From Chromera velia (Eukaryota > Sar > Chromeraceae): DNA of 64,000 nt. Numbering within the stretch: position 1 is the stretch's first letter; each line of letters opens with the position of its first letter. Location of the stretch: NCBI GenBank assembly GCA_018398765.1, contig JAHBMJ010005563.1, forward strand, positions 3,866 to 67,865. Direction: 5' to 3'. The notes under the pieces were generated by a model. The model did no database searches and was not told the origin of the DNA. It saw only the letters and a program-made list of their open reading frames with translations. The translations under genes and the position numbers were made by a program. Shown one piece after another: positions 42,403-54,476 of the stretch.

Positions 42403-42613
42403 TATTCTCAGTAACAGTCAGTTTAAAAGAAAAGAAACAAAATTATCATGATCGACTAGTATCATGATTGGAAAATCAATCAGATCATGTCATAATTTAT
42501 CATAAATTTACATAAATTCATAATGACTCATTGAATTTCATTCATGCTAACGCATTCAAGTACAATCATATATCACAGACATGCGACAAATACAGAGGTG
42601 CATATGTACCCGA

Positions 42614-42615
<2 letters not shown>

Positions 42616-42696
<81 letters not shown>

Positions 42697-42749
42697 CAGA
42701 GAGACAGAGACAGAGAGAGAGGGAGAGAGAGACAGAGAGAGAAAGAGAG

Positions 42750-42784
<35 letters not shown>

Positions 42785-42815
42785 AAAAGAGAAAGAGAGA
42801 GAGGGAGAGAGACGA
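42616..42815 (+). repeat. (CA)n(GA)n(GAAA)n compound microsatellite
   Basis: Fourteen CA units, then about 130 bases of GA with occasional gaca, then gaaa units. Frames across it are artefacts. Confidence 0.95.
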
Positions 42816-43525
42816 AAGTGCTGCACATTAAGGTACTTTCAGCTAGAAGCACTTATCCCCGACTGTTGGTTTCTTCCCGACCCCCCCCTTTAGCGCGCTC
42901 GTGGTCTGTCGCTCAACATATGTGTTTGGAAGGATCGAGTTTGTGCATGCATGCATTACGGAAAAACTAATGTTGAAGCCCGCAGACGTGTTGTCGTACA
43001 GCAAACCCTCCTGTTGTACACTTCTTTGAATTCAACCTCCTTCCTGCCAGTTGAAGGAGAAAGAAAAAAGCATGAGGCCAGATACCACCTTTCTCAGAAG
43101 ATTAGGCTCTGCTGTCTGCATCACGCAAGTGCCTTGGTGCATTTTTGCGTTCGAAAGATTGGATTGAACGAATGCTTAAATACTCTTGTATTGCACACAG
43201 ACACGTTGAAGAGATAGACTGTCATACGTAAAAAAAAATGTACTAACACAGCGAAACGCTATGCGGAACACGTCGACGGCTCTTCGGGGGAATCTGTGTG
43301 AACACACTCAGCAGCCTCAATTAGAAGAAAGACAACCGGAATTTTAAAAAGGCGCATCAGCATCCCATTCCAAAAAAAAAAGCATTCGTTCATTCATCGA
43401 TGCATTCGTAGAGAAACTCTATACAAAAGACCTTTCCTTGCTGGTCCTTCATTTTGCTTCAGTGAGACGGCACTTAATTCAGGCTTCAAACTAAAATTTG
43501 CGTTGATTGGGCATCCCGAGGTCCT

Positions 43526-45130
43526 TCAAATTCCCGTCCCCGACGTTTTCTCCTCCCTCAATTTTCCCTTCTCATCCACCCCTTCCCCTTCCCCTTCTTC
43601 CTCCTCCTGTACATTCCTTTCCCCCCTTTTCAAAAACACCCCCTCACTCCCCGGGGGACGACACACAAACATCAACCAGAAAACAACACCCATGCCCAAA
43701 GAAGCACACCCCCAAAAGAACAACGTGCGGGGATAACCAAAAGACTGCACCAGCTCAGACCCCGCCACAGGTCCTACAAGTCCCGCAAGGGACGACATCG
43801 TCTTCATCAACGCTCCAGTTGCAGGCACAAGATCGGGATCCCGTCTCCGCGCAGCATCAACCGACAGAGACTGGGACCCCACCAGGATGCCGCTGTAGAA
43901 GACGGCAAAGCCCACAGCCGCTATGACGGCGACTGTCAGCAGTGTTTGTGTATGCAGCGGTTGGTTCAAGACAATGGAAGGACGTGAGGAAGAGAAGGAA
44001 AACGCGGTGGACAGATCGAAACTGGGACAAAGAAAGAAGGCAGACACACCCAGACCGAAAAGTGACAACAAGATCACATAAGGACGTCCCAACGGAAAAA
44101 CATCAAGTGCCTTCCCCACCACCACATTCACAATCCCGAAGCTCACAGCCATAAGAGCAATCAATGCTCCAACGTCTGTGGCCGAAAGAGAGTACATAGA
44201 ATCGTACCATATCGGCATCAGTGCCTCCATAAACGTAAAAAGGGAGACACCCATCCAGAGAGCCACCGCACTCCCACACATCTGGTAAGCAGGAAAGGTG
44301 AGGAGGAGAGCCTTCGTGTGTTTCAGAGTGAAGGAGACGGCAACCTTTTTCTCCCCCTTCCCTTTCTCTTCTTCCTCCCGTCTCCTCTGCTCAGCAACAC
44401 GTTGTGCAAATAACGCGCGAAGTGTCCTGCTTTTCTCTTGCACGATGGCCGTCCCGACGGCAAGCACCGTTGCCACCCCTGTCGTCACAACAAAAGGCAA
44501 AGAGAACCCCCCCACGTCGTACAACACCCCACCTATGGGAGGACCACAAAGGGCCCCCAGAGCTGCTGAGGTTTCCCACAAACCCACAACTTCACTTACC
44601 TCATGAGGAAAACACGCAACGAGAAAGGTCAAGATCGAGACGTCAAAAATGGCGCAGGCGACTCCAAACGAGAATCGGAGTGCGCTGAACGCAACAGTCA
44701 ACCGAATTTCGCTCTCCAAAGACCTTGAGGGGGGGATCATTGAAGGCAAGAACCCGAACATTAGCATTACACACCCAATAAAGATCAACGCAGCCCGAAG
44801 AATCAGATTGATAGAACGCAAACTCAAACGAGAAAAATTGGTCAATGACAACGCAATACTGCAGCAGATGTAACCAACAGCCCAAGAGCCGAAGATCACG
44901 CCGACCGCACTCTCCCGCAAGTACAATTTGTAATGCGCAACTGTGGAGAAGAAGGGGGTGATGACTAGTGCCATCAGAGCCAGGCAGAAAACCATAGCAA
45001 AATTCATAACCTTCGCAGCCTGGGAAGCAGACACCCAGGCTACCGGGGGAAGATTCGAGGCCCCTGTCGTTCCTTCACCCATCTTCCCCGTCTCCCCGCC
45101 ACTCTCCGAGAGTAGTTTCCCCTCATCCAT
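43526..45130 (-). CDS. Major facilitator superfamily transporter
   Basis: Single exon, 534 residues, ATG at 45128-45130. A short polar N-terminus precedes about twelve hydrophobic segments, with a charged, Lys/Glu-rich central loop near residues 230-265 (EQRRREEEEKGKGEKK), as usual between the two six-helix halves. The segment ALCGPPIGGVLYDVGG near residue 195 resembles the helix-5 motif C (GPxxGGxL) of antiporters, seen in the vesicular amine transporter (SLC18-like) and drug/H+ antiporter groups. The acidic C-terminal tail is low complexity. Substrate unknown. Divergent from the Myb gene with a ~940-base shared upstream region. Confidence 0.88.
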   Translation of the reverse strand: MDEGKLLSESGGETGKMGEGTTGASNLPPVAWVSASQAAKVMNFAMVFCLALMALVITPFFSTVAHYKLYLRESAVGVIFGSWAVGYICCSIALSLTNFSRLSLRSINLILRAALIFIGCVMLMFGFLPSMIPPSRSLESEIRLTVAFSALRFSFGVACAIFDVSILTFLVACFPHEVSEVVGLWETSAALGALCGPPIGGVLYDVGGFSLPFVVTTGVATVLAVGTAIVQEKSRTLRALFAQRVAEQRRREEEEKGKGEKKVAVSFTLKHTKALLLTFPAYQMCGSAVALWMGVSLFTFMEALMPIWYDSMYSLSATDVGALIALMAVSFGIVNVVVGKALDVFPLGRPYVILLSLFGLGVSAFFLCPSFDLSTAFSFSSSRPSIVLNQPLHTQTLLTVAVIAAVGFAVFYSGILVGSQSLSVDAARRRDPDLVPATGALMKTMSSLAGLVGPVAGSELVQSFGYPRTLFFWGCASLGMGVVFWLMFVCRPPGSEGVFLKRGERNVQEEEEGEGEGVDEKGKLREEKTSGTGI

Positions 45131-46066
45131 TGGAAGCCGCAGTCAAACAGAGGCCTGGCCCGCAGACTAACGCTATATTCCTCAGGAATGGGGACTGATG
45201 GGAGTGATTGACAGGTTGTGGCAAGACGGGCGCGCCTGTTTCCACACGACGTCCGGCGTCTCTGTCTGGCGATACTGATTTTCACGGTGTTTGATCGGAA
45301 CTGTATTGGAAACAGACCTGAACTCCTTCTGTTCCCAAGGAAGGGTCGCTTGCACTTTGTCATCGGTCGCATACAGGTTTAGATGTGGAAGTGTCAGACA
45401 TTGCCTGTAGAGACTACTAGAGAGTGTCGAGGTGTCAGATCAATCATGATCAATCTGACAGATTCATGCAGGCAGATATCATGAAAGATCCACGAACCCT
45501 CGTTCAAAGATCAGTTGGAGGATACGCGTATCGGTGAGCCGCCGGCCGCGGGGCCCATTTAATTCCTGGCCCCGGAAAGCGAATCTTTCCCAATCCGTCA
45601 TGCCGCGCGGACCTGAAAAACTGACACAAATTTAATGACACAAATTTAAATTTTCAATTTTCAGCCGCGCGAGACTTTTTTGCAGTGAAAAAGAGACTCC
45701 AACAATCTCCAACATGCAAAGTGGGACACGAGATGAAACACAGTTCGAAAATCTGGTGTAGAAAAGTGGAGCATGAGTTACAAAGCCAGTCTCCCTTGCC
45801 TTCTGTATTGAACGGAACTGTTTGAAACAAAAGAAACAAAGCTGTCACCCGTTTCTCTGGCAGAAGCAGAGGGATCTTGTGAGGTGATCCTAAGATTCCG
45901 GTCAAGATTCAAGTAGAAGACAAGGTTTGATCTTCGTATCCGGAAAGGCTTCCTGTAGTCGTTCTTCCTCCTTTCCTTGAGTACGAAGGGAGTCGTTCCC
46001 TCCTTGTACACACCTGTAGCAACGTAAAGCTCTTGTTTGTACAGTTTCTTGAAGAAAAGAAGAGCA
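45131..46066. promoter_or_regulatory. Divergent intergenic region between MFS gene (-) and Myb gene (+)
   Basis: Both promoters should lie here. It has a GC-rich palindromic block at 45541-45575 (gccggccgcggggccc, then ggccccggaaagcg). The word ggccccggaaag or a near match recurs at 51786, 56759 and 58900. A short AT patch follows at 45625-45660. No gene was supported, although a minus-strand frame at 45778-46173 overlaps the start of the Myb gene. Confidence 0.4.
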
Positions 46067-47617
46067 ATGAAGGAAGACGCGCGACTTACACTCCCCGCCC
46101 GCACCTCCCCTTCTGCCTCTGCTTCCTCAGGCAGGAAAGGTGCCGCAGCATCTTCCAGTGCTGCTGCCAGCAAACGGGGGCGTCCTTCAGCAGTAGTGAA
46201 GAAGAAGAGGAAGCAGTCCCCTGTTTCTCAATCTGCGTCCTTGAAAGTTCACAGAGGGAGTGCAAGGGGTTCCAGGGTTCTTGAGGAGAATGATGCGAGA
46301 CGCTGGACTCCAGCTGAGCACAAACTCTTCCTTGACGCCCTACAGATGTATGGAAAGAACTGGACCGCTGTGCAAAAGATGGTTGGTACACGTTCCTCCA
46401 CACAAGTCCGCAGCCATGCGCAGAAATACTTTCGAACCATGCAGAAGGGAGTGATGATGAGTGTAGACAGAGCGTTGGGCCCAGAGCATGTGAGACGTGT
46501 GAAACAGTTGCTGCCCTCCATGTTGGCAGAGTATCAGACAGTCCGTCCGCAGTCGTCTCGAAGGTTCGATGCTGGTACCCCTGGTGGGAGCCTAGAGGGA
46601 TCGTTTGAGGGGTTTGACGACGAAGGGGAGGGGGATGGGGACGAGGAAGAGGACCTTGGAGAAGAAGACGTGGAGCATCCCGACTTGGAAGAGAACGATG
46701 AGGGGATGTGGGCACCCTTCATGGGTAATGAGGACAGACCGCTGTCAACATTCCCCTCCGTTGCTTCTGCTGCTTCCCAGTGGACGTCACGGAATCTGAC
46801 CACACAGTCTGGTGCGCATCTAGTAAGGAAGAGGGAGACTGGTGAGATGGCTGTACAGACAGACATCTCTGTGCCTGTCGACCAACCCTTTCCTAAATTG
46901 ACCCCCCAGAGCAAACAGTCTGATGCTTCGGCGTCTTTGCCTTCTGCTTCCAAGCGTTCCTCCTCTAGGTCCGCTGTCAAAATGGAGCCACAGGACATGC
47001 AACAGGGCGACCCGATGTCGATGAGTATGATCCACTCCCAGCCTCTGCCCCTGCAGGGCAACGTCAACGTTCCCATGTCCTCCCAGCAGGGGCCCCTCTC
47101 CACCACCAGCGGTGCGCACAGCACCGCAATGCCGAACCCCAGTCCGCGTCCCTCCATGATGTTCCCCTACATGCCCTCACACGGCGGGGATCCTCTCATG
47201 GGGGGGCACCCCGGGGCCTCTCACATGCACCCCCACCCGTCCCCCATGATGCCTATGCGCCATCCCCAGATGTCCCAGATGTGCAGCCACCCGTCCCAGC
47301 ATGCAGGGATGTACGGAGCAGATCCCTACAACCCCTACGCCCAACACATGGGGCCACACGGGTACCCCCACCCGTCCCAGTACCAAATGCACGACAGCCT
47401 CTCCCCGGAGAAGTACGCCCACATGCCGGGGGGGTGGAGTGGTCCTGCCGCCGCCGCCGCTGCTGCTTCTGAGGGATGGGGGCGGGATGACCCCTATGCT
47501 TTTGGCAGCATGGATATGCAGCGTCGGATGCAGGGGCAGGAGGGCGGGGCGGCTGAGGGGGGAGGGAAGGAAACGGATGGGCAGATGGCTAATCCGTATT
47601 GGAGCTACCAGAGATGA
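46067..47617 (+). CDS. SHAQKYF-type single-repeat Myb (SANT) transcription factor
   Basis: 516 residues from the ATG at 46067 to a TGA at 47615-47617. The N-terminus is basic, Ala/Ser-rich and disordered. A single Myb repeat occupies residues ~78-128: RRWTPAEHKLFLDALQMYG, KNWTAVQKMVGTRSSTQV, then RSHAQKYFRTM. The SHAQKYF signature defines the plant CCA1/DIV-type group and its protist relatives, which bind GATA-like or evening-element-like DNA. An acidic stretch (DEGEGDGDEEEDLGEEDV) and a long C-terminus rich in Met, Pro, His, Gln and Ser with an Ala run (AAAAAAA near residue 465) follow, as in activation regions. An in-frame cag just upstream (46044) could be an acceptor, so a further 5' exon is possible. 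Target genes unknown. Confidence 0.88.
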   Translation: MKEDARLTLPARTSPSASASSGRKGAAASSSAAASKRGRPSAVVKKKRKQSPVSQSASLKVHRGSARGSRVLEENDARRWTPAEHKLFLDALQMYGKNWTAVQKMVGTRSSTQVRSHAQKYFRTMQKGVMMSVDRALGPEHVRRVKQLLPSMLAEYQTVRPQSSRRFDAGTPGGSLEGSFEGFDDEGEGDGDEEEDLGEEDVEHPDLEENDEGMWAPFMGNEDRPLSTFPSVASAASQWTSRNLTTQSGAHLVRKRETGEMAVQTDISVPVDQPFPKLTPQSKQSDASASLPSASKRSSSRSAVKMEPQDMQQGDPMSMSMIHSQPLPLQGNVNVPMSSQQGPLSTTSGAHSTAMPNPSPRPSMMFPYMPSHGGDPLMGGHPGASHMHPHPSPMMPMRHPQMSQMCSHPSQHAGMYGADPYNPYAQHMGPHGYPHPSQYQMHDSLSPEKYAHMPGGWSGPAAAAAAASEGWGRDDPYAFGSMDMQRRMQGQEGGAAEGGGKETDGQMANPYWSYQR

Positions 47618-50056
47618 ATGTGGAGCCTGGATCGGCATTCTGGTCAGAGGGGGAGCGGGTGAGAGAGTGTCAGAGAGCCAGTGAGAAGATGGTTAGAGAA
47701 AGGGAATGAATGAGTCAGTGGGAAAGTCCACCTTCTTATCTCTTTGCTCGACTGTTAAGTTCCTCAGTGCGGTCTGAAAGGAAGATTCATCGCATGAGGC
47801 GTTGCAGCCGGCGAGTCGCTCATCTCCCTGCAGGGTCCTTTGATTGATTGCTGACACAGTCCTTTCTGTCTGTCCTCTCCTCTTTTGTGCTTGCGTTTGT
47901 TTTTCTGTCTGCAGGGCTGCCTGGTGATGTGAAGGAAGGGAGAGAGGCAGCTGGTTGAAAAAGCGTGAGAGACGCATTCGACTTGTTGGGCTGACGCTGT
48001 TGTCGTCTCTGTCGTTTTCCTTCCTTCCTTCCTCCCTTGTATTTCCTGGTACGCACACAACTTGTCTGTTTCTGGGTCCTGAGGGAGAATGCAGGGAGGG
48101 GTAAATTGCGTTCATTGTTTGAGGGGGGGAAGGGGAGTGAGTAGACTCTGACGAGAGGAGAAACAGCAGATCGAGTGAAACAAGGCTTTAAGTGCATGAA
48201 AGAGTGACTGTTTGAGAAGGTCACTTATCAACCAACCAGAACAAAAACAGGAAGAAAGAAAGAGAGGAGCATAAGGGATTCTTGCGGAATCAAATTGGTT
48301 GTGCTTGCGTGCGTGCGTTCTGTCACCCCTGTCTGTCTCACTTTTTGTTTGCCTGTCCGCCTGAGTATTGACAGATGTGTCCTGATTGTGTATGTCTGAA
48401 TGCGGAGCTTGGGGGGGGGTTGTAAATTTATTGTCTTGTATGTATTTGGTCAGGCTTTTGTTCGCACGTCTGCAGATGCGTCGTCCTCCTCGCACCTTGC
48501 TCTTTGTTTGTGTCTGTCGTTGCTTTGCTTTGCTGTGTCGTCATGGAGGCGTCCTTCTCTTTTTGTTTCTTTCTTTCTTCCTCTCTTTCCGCACATATTC
48601 GTATGTGGGAACGCACCAACGAAAGTGAGTGCCTTCCACACATGCACCGCTCTCTCGTCGTGAGAGAGAGCCGATGAGAGGAAAAAAAGAGGGCGGAATT
48701 GCGGGCCTGTCAGTCAGGTACCTGCTAGAGGGGAGCAGTTAATTGTTGTGTCGTGGAGGGACAGACACTTTAAAGCAAAAAAACTGAGGTCAATGATGGA
48801 GGAAGTCTGCTGATTCAAAGCCAAATGGAGAGATTTCACATTGACAAGAGAGGGGAGAGAGGAGAAAAGGAAAGTTGAAGGAGCGAATGAGACTCTGAGC
48901 TTTCCTCCCTTACTGCCTCTCTCTGTTTTTCTTTTCTTTCAAGTTCTGTCTGTTTGAGAGCTAGACAAGGTTTTTCCCTTTCTTCTGTTGTTTGTTCTTT
49001 GAGAAGGTTTTTCCTTCTCCGTTTCTCTCTTTTTGTACGCATTCGGTTTCTTGAATTCGGGTTGTCTCATCTCTTAGATACTTGTAGAATGTCAATTCCT
49101 TCCTGTGTCGTGTTTGAAATCTTGGAGCAAGTGAGTCATCGAAAAAGACTGAAAAGAAAAATCTGGGAACAGCAAGACTACATCAGAACGTGCGTAGGGA
49201 GGGAGGAAGGGGTCGGCATTTTTTCGACACGGCCTGAAGGCGGAGCGAACGAGCGTGACGGGAAGCCCGGGGAAGGGGACTTGTCGGGGGGGTGAGCGAG
49301 CGCAGCCATTTGGAAGAGCAAAACGCAAAATATGGCTGTCTGCGTAATTCCCCCCCTCCTGTCTTTTTTGAAAGCATGCATGTCAACCTTAAAGGTTGGC
49401 GGCAAAGGTTGGTAGTTTCATGAGCGGCGCTTAGACAGGCCTGCCACCTCCTTACAGCCATGCGAGGAGTCAGAATGCGTCAGAGAGACGGGCAGACTGT
49501 CGTCGTGCGGCCACTTTCATCTTGTTCTTTGTACTGTAGCGCTCTTTCTCCCGGAACTTCTTCGTAAGCAAAACGACTGGAGTGCGGCTTAGGGGTTGCA
49601 ACGTCTTAATTGTAAAGGTTGAACCTAGGGTTGAACAATGATTGATCCCAGACTTTTACATGAATTTTCATGTTTCTTAATTGAATACAAACGGATGAAA
49701 GTAAAGGCTAGATCTAGGGCTAGATGAAAAGTTACTTAAAGGAAACTTGAACACCGTAGCCACCGCTAAAAAAAATATACACATGTTATATTTATAATAA
49801 TGATTAATTTTATTATTATGTGCTAGATTATGTGTTATACACTATAGTTTAGGGGCAGCGCATAGCAGCGCACTAGGCAGCACACTAAAGGTTTTTGGTA
49901 ACCAAGTTATGTTAGGGGGAGGGGGGGGGGACGGAGTTATAATTTATATCAACCTATGGGTAATGAAACACACCTTCCTTCTTACATCATCCCTACCAAA
50001 CCTCAGGGGTTAGGGGAAGGGGGTTACAAAATTAAATAATAAAAGGGGGGAGGGGG
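47618..50056. other. Intergenic region, no gene resolved
   Basis: Frames of 60-140 codons occur on both strands (47693-49461) but overlap one another and show no family signature or splice-linked pattern. From about 49580 the DNA turns AT-rich. It then becomes G-rich next to the assembly gap. Confidence 0.45.
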
Positions 50057-50322
50057 NNNNNNNNNNNNNNNNNNNNNNNNNNNNNNNNNNNNNNNNNNNN
50101 NNNNNNNNNNNNNNNNNNNNNNNNNNNNNNNNNNNNNNNNNNNNNNNNNNNNNNNNNNNNNNNNNNNNNNNNNNNNNNNNNNNNNNNNNNNNNNNNNNNN
50201 NNNNNNNNNNNNNNNNNNNNNNNNNNNNNNNNNNNNNNNNNNNNNNNNNNNNNNNNNNNNNNNNNNNNNNNNNNNNNNNNNNNNNNNNNNNNNNNNNNNN
50301 NNNNNNNNNNNNNNNNNNNNNN
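50057..50322. other. Assembly gap (266 N)
   Basis: A run of N bordered by G-runs on both sides. A frame of 119 codons drawn across it is meaningless. Single ambiguous bases also occur at 10049 and 52872, both within homopolymer C or G runs. Confidence 1.
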
Positions 50323-50819
50323 GGGGGGGGGGGGGGGGGGTTAGCCGCCCAATATACCTGGATTACCAAAAATCTTTAGTGCGCTGCCCCTTATACAAAA
50401 TGATAGGATGAAATTTCTGGAATTTATATTTAAAGTTAAATTTCAAACTAGTGTTTAAAGTTCTCAGTGCCCCCTAGAGTGCCCCTTACGCTAGCCGGCA
50501 CCACGTAAGAATACGGTCTAGAATCAAGTGTGAACGATCGTAGACAGGCAAACGGAAACTTAGTGTTCGTTTACAGAGAAGAACTATGAAACGTACGGTC
50601 TTACTTCTTGGCCATTGGAAAGGCCTTTTACTCTTTGAGTTGGTTGGTAAATCAAGCATGTACGCACGAGCACCTTTGGAAAAGGCCGTAATAGCATGCT
50701 TTAATTCCAATTTGTTCTGCATTTAATTCTGTATTTATCGCTCATGCTTACGTACAGGATGTTACTTTGCGCGTTGGTCTATGCATCCTGCGCCCGCGAG
50801 TCTTGTCTGTTACTTTACG
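50323..50819. other. Unique spacer after the gap
   Basis: About 500 bases with no supported gene; one short minus-strand frame (50486-50722) has no family signature. Confidence 0.45.
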
Positions 50820-51600
50820 CCAGGGAGGCCGAATTACAGATCGTATAGTTCGGAATTACGGATTGTGTTATCTGGGAGTGGAGGTCGAATTACAGATTGT
50901 ATAATTCGGAATTATGGATTGTATAATCTGGGAGTCTAGGCCGAATTACAGATTGTGTAATTCGAAATTACGGATTGTGTAATTTAAGAATTTGACCCGA
51001 ATTACAGATTGTGTAATTTAGAATTACGGATTGTGTAATTTAAGAATTTGAGCTAAATTACAGATTGTGTAATTCGGAATTATAGATTGTGTAATTTCGG
51101 AATTTAAATTGAATTACAGATTGTGTAATTCAGAATTACAGATTGTGTAAATGAAGAACTCAGATTGAATTATAAATTGTGTAATCTGCATCAAATTATA
51201 AAAAAATAGGAATTACAAAATATTTGTAATTCGACGAAAATATAATTTTGGGAAAAGATCTCAGAAATCGACGAAAACCAGTCAACGAAACAAAATCAAA
51301 GGATTGTGTTGGATCGAAAAATGTAAGAATGCAACGCAGAATTCTAAACTTTTGACCGAATTACAACTTCTCTAATTTGTGATTACAAAATCTGTAATCT
51401 TACTTAAACTTGATCATCAGCCTCTTAGCTTATCTAGCTTCCCAATCTACCTTAGACTTGACTACTAGCAATCAAACAGGAAAGAAACATTCTATTCTAC
51501 TCTTCTATAGTATACACAACGGAATCCAGTTAGTCTTGCGCACAAGTTTTTCAACAATTCTGTGACTTCTTAGGCCAATCGGTGCCTTGGGAGTACGACA
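50820..51600 (+). repeat. Long dispersed repeat R, copy 1
   Basis: The first ~370 bases are six to eight degenerate units of about 58 bases. Each holds the palindrome-like phrase GAATTACAGATTGTGTAATT twice in changed form. The remainder is non-repetitive and ends near cttaggccaatcggtgcctt. Copy 2 lies at 56780-57664 in the same orientation with only scattered changes. The two copies flank element A copy 2. No coding sequence of a retroelement was seen in or between them. Confidence 0.85.
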
Positions 51601-53034
51601 AAACACGTGGTGACGCCAGCGTGTTGTGTTATAGTAAGAGACATGGGGATGGGGTGATTTGAGAGATGGATAGTAAGGAGGATATGACAAAGGCAGAAAG
51701 AAGTAAGGAGCAATAATAGGATAGAGAAGTATTAAGGCATGCATGGCAGACTCTTGAGTTAGCAAGGCGGGGGCCTCAGCCTGCAGGGCCCCGGAAAGAA
51801 CGTACCAATAATAGGCATGCGTAGTGACCATGTTTGATTTGATTTGATTTGATTTGATTTAATTTGAGGTAGGGCTTAAGCTCAAATCAAATATCCAGTC
51901 AGGGAAGACCTAGTGTTTAAAGACCTATCAAATACGATCAAACATTTGATCAATATGACTTTCAACCTCAAATATGAAAGTCCCGAAAAAACTTTTGCAA
52001 GTACCGATCCGTCACGCATGCTGATTCAAATGAAAAAACCTAAATCTTGATGGTTTGCTCTCAAAAAAAAAAACGTTTTGAATTGCACTGAAATTGACGT
52101 TTCACCCTTTTTTACTTCATGCAGAGGTAAACCGATCAGCTAAACGTTTTCCCAAACAGCTGTATTGACTTTTCTGGTGCTGGAACATCTTTTACGGCCC
52201 CCTTTTTAAGCGTCTGCAAACATTTTACACCCCGTAAAAACATGTCATACAATCCGACAAGGTCGAACGAGAAGAAGGAGGCATTTGTTTTTAGAGCTGG
52301 GTACGCAAAAAAAATATGGTGAGGTACCCCGCTTTTGACCGATTCGCCACCGGAGATATGCTGTATGACTAGGACATTTTGGATGTGAACCACGAGAGAT
52401 TGCAGCATGCCCCTGACCCCGAGCATCGAAAGGCTACGACCACATTCCCTGTTGGTGTGGAGCAGTTCCAGAAAGGTAAGGGAAAAGGCAATGGGGGGGC
52501 TGAACTGACTGTACTGACAATTGAAACTTTTGTACTGGAAAGTGACTTTGAAAAATTTAGTTTTTAAAAAATTAAAATAGATAGTTTAACTTTTAAACTA
52601 ATTGATTTTCATAATTTATTTAAGACTATTTAAGCTTAGTAAGATGTTTAAAAAATGAAATAAAAAAATGTATATATAGAGTATATATTTTTTCAAAACT
52701 ATAAATTGTCTGGTACCTATCATCATAAATTAACGCTAAGACGAAAACACAATAAGAAGTGCATCTGAATGGCTCTGAATCGATCTGATTGAAGCATTTC
52801 TTCTCATGATCATAACTGTTTTGTTTTCAATTCATATGAGGCACTGCTCAACGGTGGGCGTGTCAGGGGTANGGGGGGGAATTTCAGTATATATTAAACA
52901 TGCACACCCGTGAACGCCACCTGCAGAAATACGTGCATACAAACAGAAAGTCAGTCGAATCGCCAGAATACATATAAAAGCATGCATGCAAACATAACCT
53001 GTATCTTTAATTTGCATCAGAATGATATATGAAA

Positions 53035-53775
53035 GCCGGAAGACCAAAATTAGGAAAGCAATCGGACGGGCAGGAAGGCCAAAATCGGGAAGGTAATCAG
53101 GCGGGCAGGAAGGCCGAAATTGGAAGGCAGTCAGGCCGCCAAGAAGACCGAAATTGGAAGGCAGGCATGTAGGCAGAAAGAACGAACTCTGGGAGGCAGT
53201 CAGACACATAAGAAGGCCGAACTTGGGAAGACAGTCGGGCCAGTAGGAAGAACAAAATTGGGAAGGCCATTGGGCAAGCAGGATAACCGAAATTAGGAAG
53301 TGTTAGGAGGAAACTTGGGCAGGAAGGAAGGCCAAAATAGGGAAGGCAATCAGGCAGGCAGGAAAGCCGAAATTGGGAAGGCAACCGGACAGGCAGGAAG
53401 GCCGAAATTGCGAAGTCAGTCAGGCAGACAGAAAGGCCAAAATTTGGAAAGCATTGAGGCAGACAGAAAGACCGAAATTTAGAGGGCAGTCAGGTAGGCA
53501 AGAAGGCCGAAATGGGAAAGCAGTCAGCATGGCAGGAATGTAAAACTCTGGAAAGCAGTCAGGCAGGCAAGAAGGCCGAAATTGGGAAGGCAAGCGGGCA
53601 GGCAGGAAGACCGAAATTGGGAGCGCGGCGAAGGCCGAAATTAGAAAGGCAATAGGGTGGGCGGAAAAGCCGAAATTGGGAAGCCATTTAGCCAGACAGA
53701 AAGGCCGAAAGCTAGAGGGCAGTCAAGCAGGCAAGAAGGGCGAAATTTTGGAGGCAGTCAGGCAGGTAGAAAAAA
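53035..53775 (+). repeat. Minisatellite of ~40-bp units inside element B
   Basis: About 18 units of the kind caggcaggaaggccgaaatt followed by gggaaggcagt, with frequent substitutions and small length changes. Plus and minus frames across it give degenerate repeats and are not genes. Confidence 0.9.
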
Positions 53776-54134
53776 ACACAGGCTCAGCACGTAGGGGCAC
53801 TGCTCCTTTTCGCAGTCTGAAGACTGCGGCCGTAACAAAAATGCACAGACTTACCTCTGAGGGACTCGAAGATGGACTGGAACATAAAATAAAAGTCTTT
53901 GGAAGGAGATGCATGACCTGCAAAGAGCAGAGAAGGGGGGCAGGGGTGAGCAACACACATAAAGGGAGACGGCAGTTTTTTGCCTTGCCAAAGGCAGACC
54001 GGTCAGTCGCTCAGCAACCACAATGGCCAGGTTGCAACCACACAGGAACACTTACAGACATCATATAAAGCCTTCTGCATGCACCAAAAAAGCTCATCTC
54101 TGCAAATAATATTTTTTTAATTCCCTCGCTGGGA

Positions 54135-54208
54135 GGGGGGGGTGGACCCTCTCACAGGGGTACGAAATTGGGCCGCTTCGTACCCCTGCGAGAGGGTCTA
54201 CCCCCCCC
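54135..54208. other. Strong inverted repeat (hairpin)
   Basis: A left arm at 54135-54166 (ggtggaccctctcacagggg, tacgaa) pairs with a right arm at 54177-54208 (ttcgtacccctgcgagaggg, tctacc) with about two mismatches and a ten-base loop. It is inside element B. Confidence 0.85.
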
Positions 54209-54431
54209 TGTTACTGGTAGAATGACACAAAACGAACTGACCTGATTGAGCGATCCAAAGCAGTCCAGCAACCCTTTTAGTTATCGGACAACTCTTTTGC
54301 ACCAAGGCAACCACTCTCACGAGCAACCAGAGGTGTCTAGCCAACACAAATACCGGAGGGGGACAAAACTCCGGAATCTGTAACCCCTGCAAAAATAAGG
54401 TTCTGGAATAAAAAGCTGAACACGATTTCGT

Positions 54432-54476
54432 CGTTGTCAAGCCTTCCAATACAATTCAATGGAATGCTTGACAACG
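54432..54476. other. Inverted repeat (hairpin)
   Basis: CGTTGTCAAGC at 54432-54442 and its exact complement GCTTGACAACG at 54466-54476, with ttcca/tggaa continuing the stem. Inside element B. Confidence 0.75.

Larger units (their letters stand above)
41843..43525. other. Spacer with simple repeats; no gene resolved
   Basis: Holds the 5' flank of the LRR gene. From 42230 it becomes an (ATCA)n-rich tract (to about 42400) and then a (CA)n(GA)n tract. Sequence just before the ATCA tract (42050-42230) is not simple and is followed by an A13 run and caat-like units, so it could be the 3' end of a retroposed repeat. 42840-43525 shows no convincing frame and should include the MFS gene's 3' flank. 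Confidence 0.45.

Noticed and set aside
46037-46066. Myb start ten codons upstream
   Set aside because: That position is TTG, not ATG; the first ATG is at 46067.
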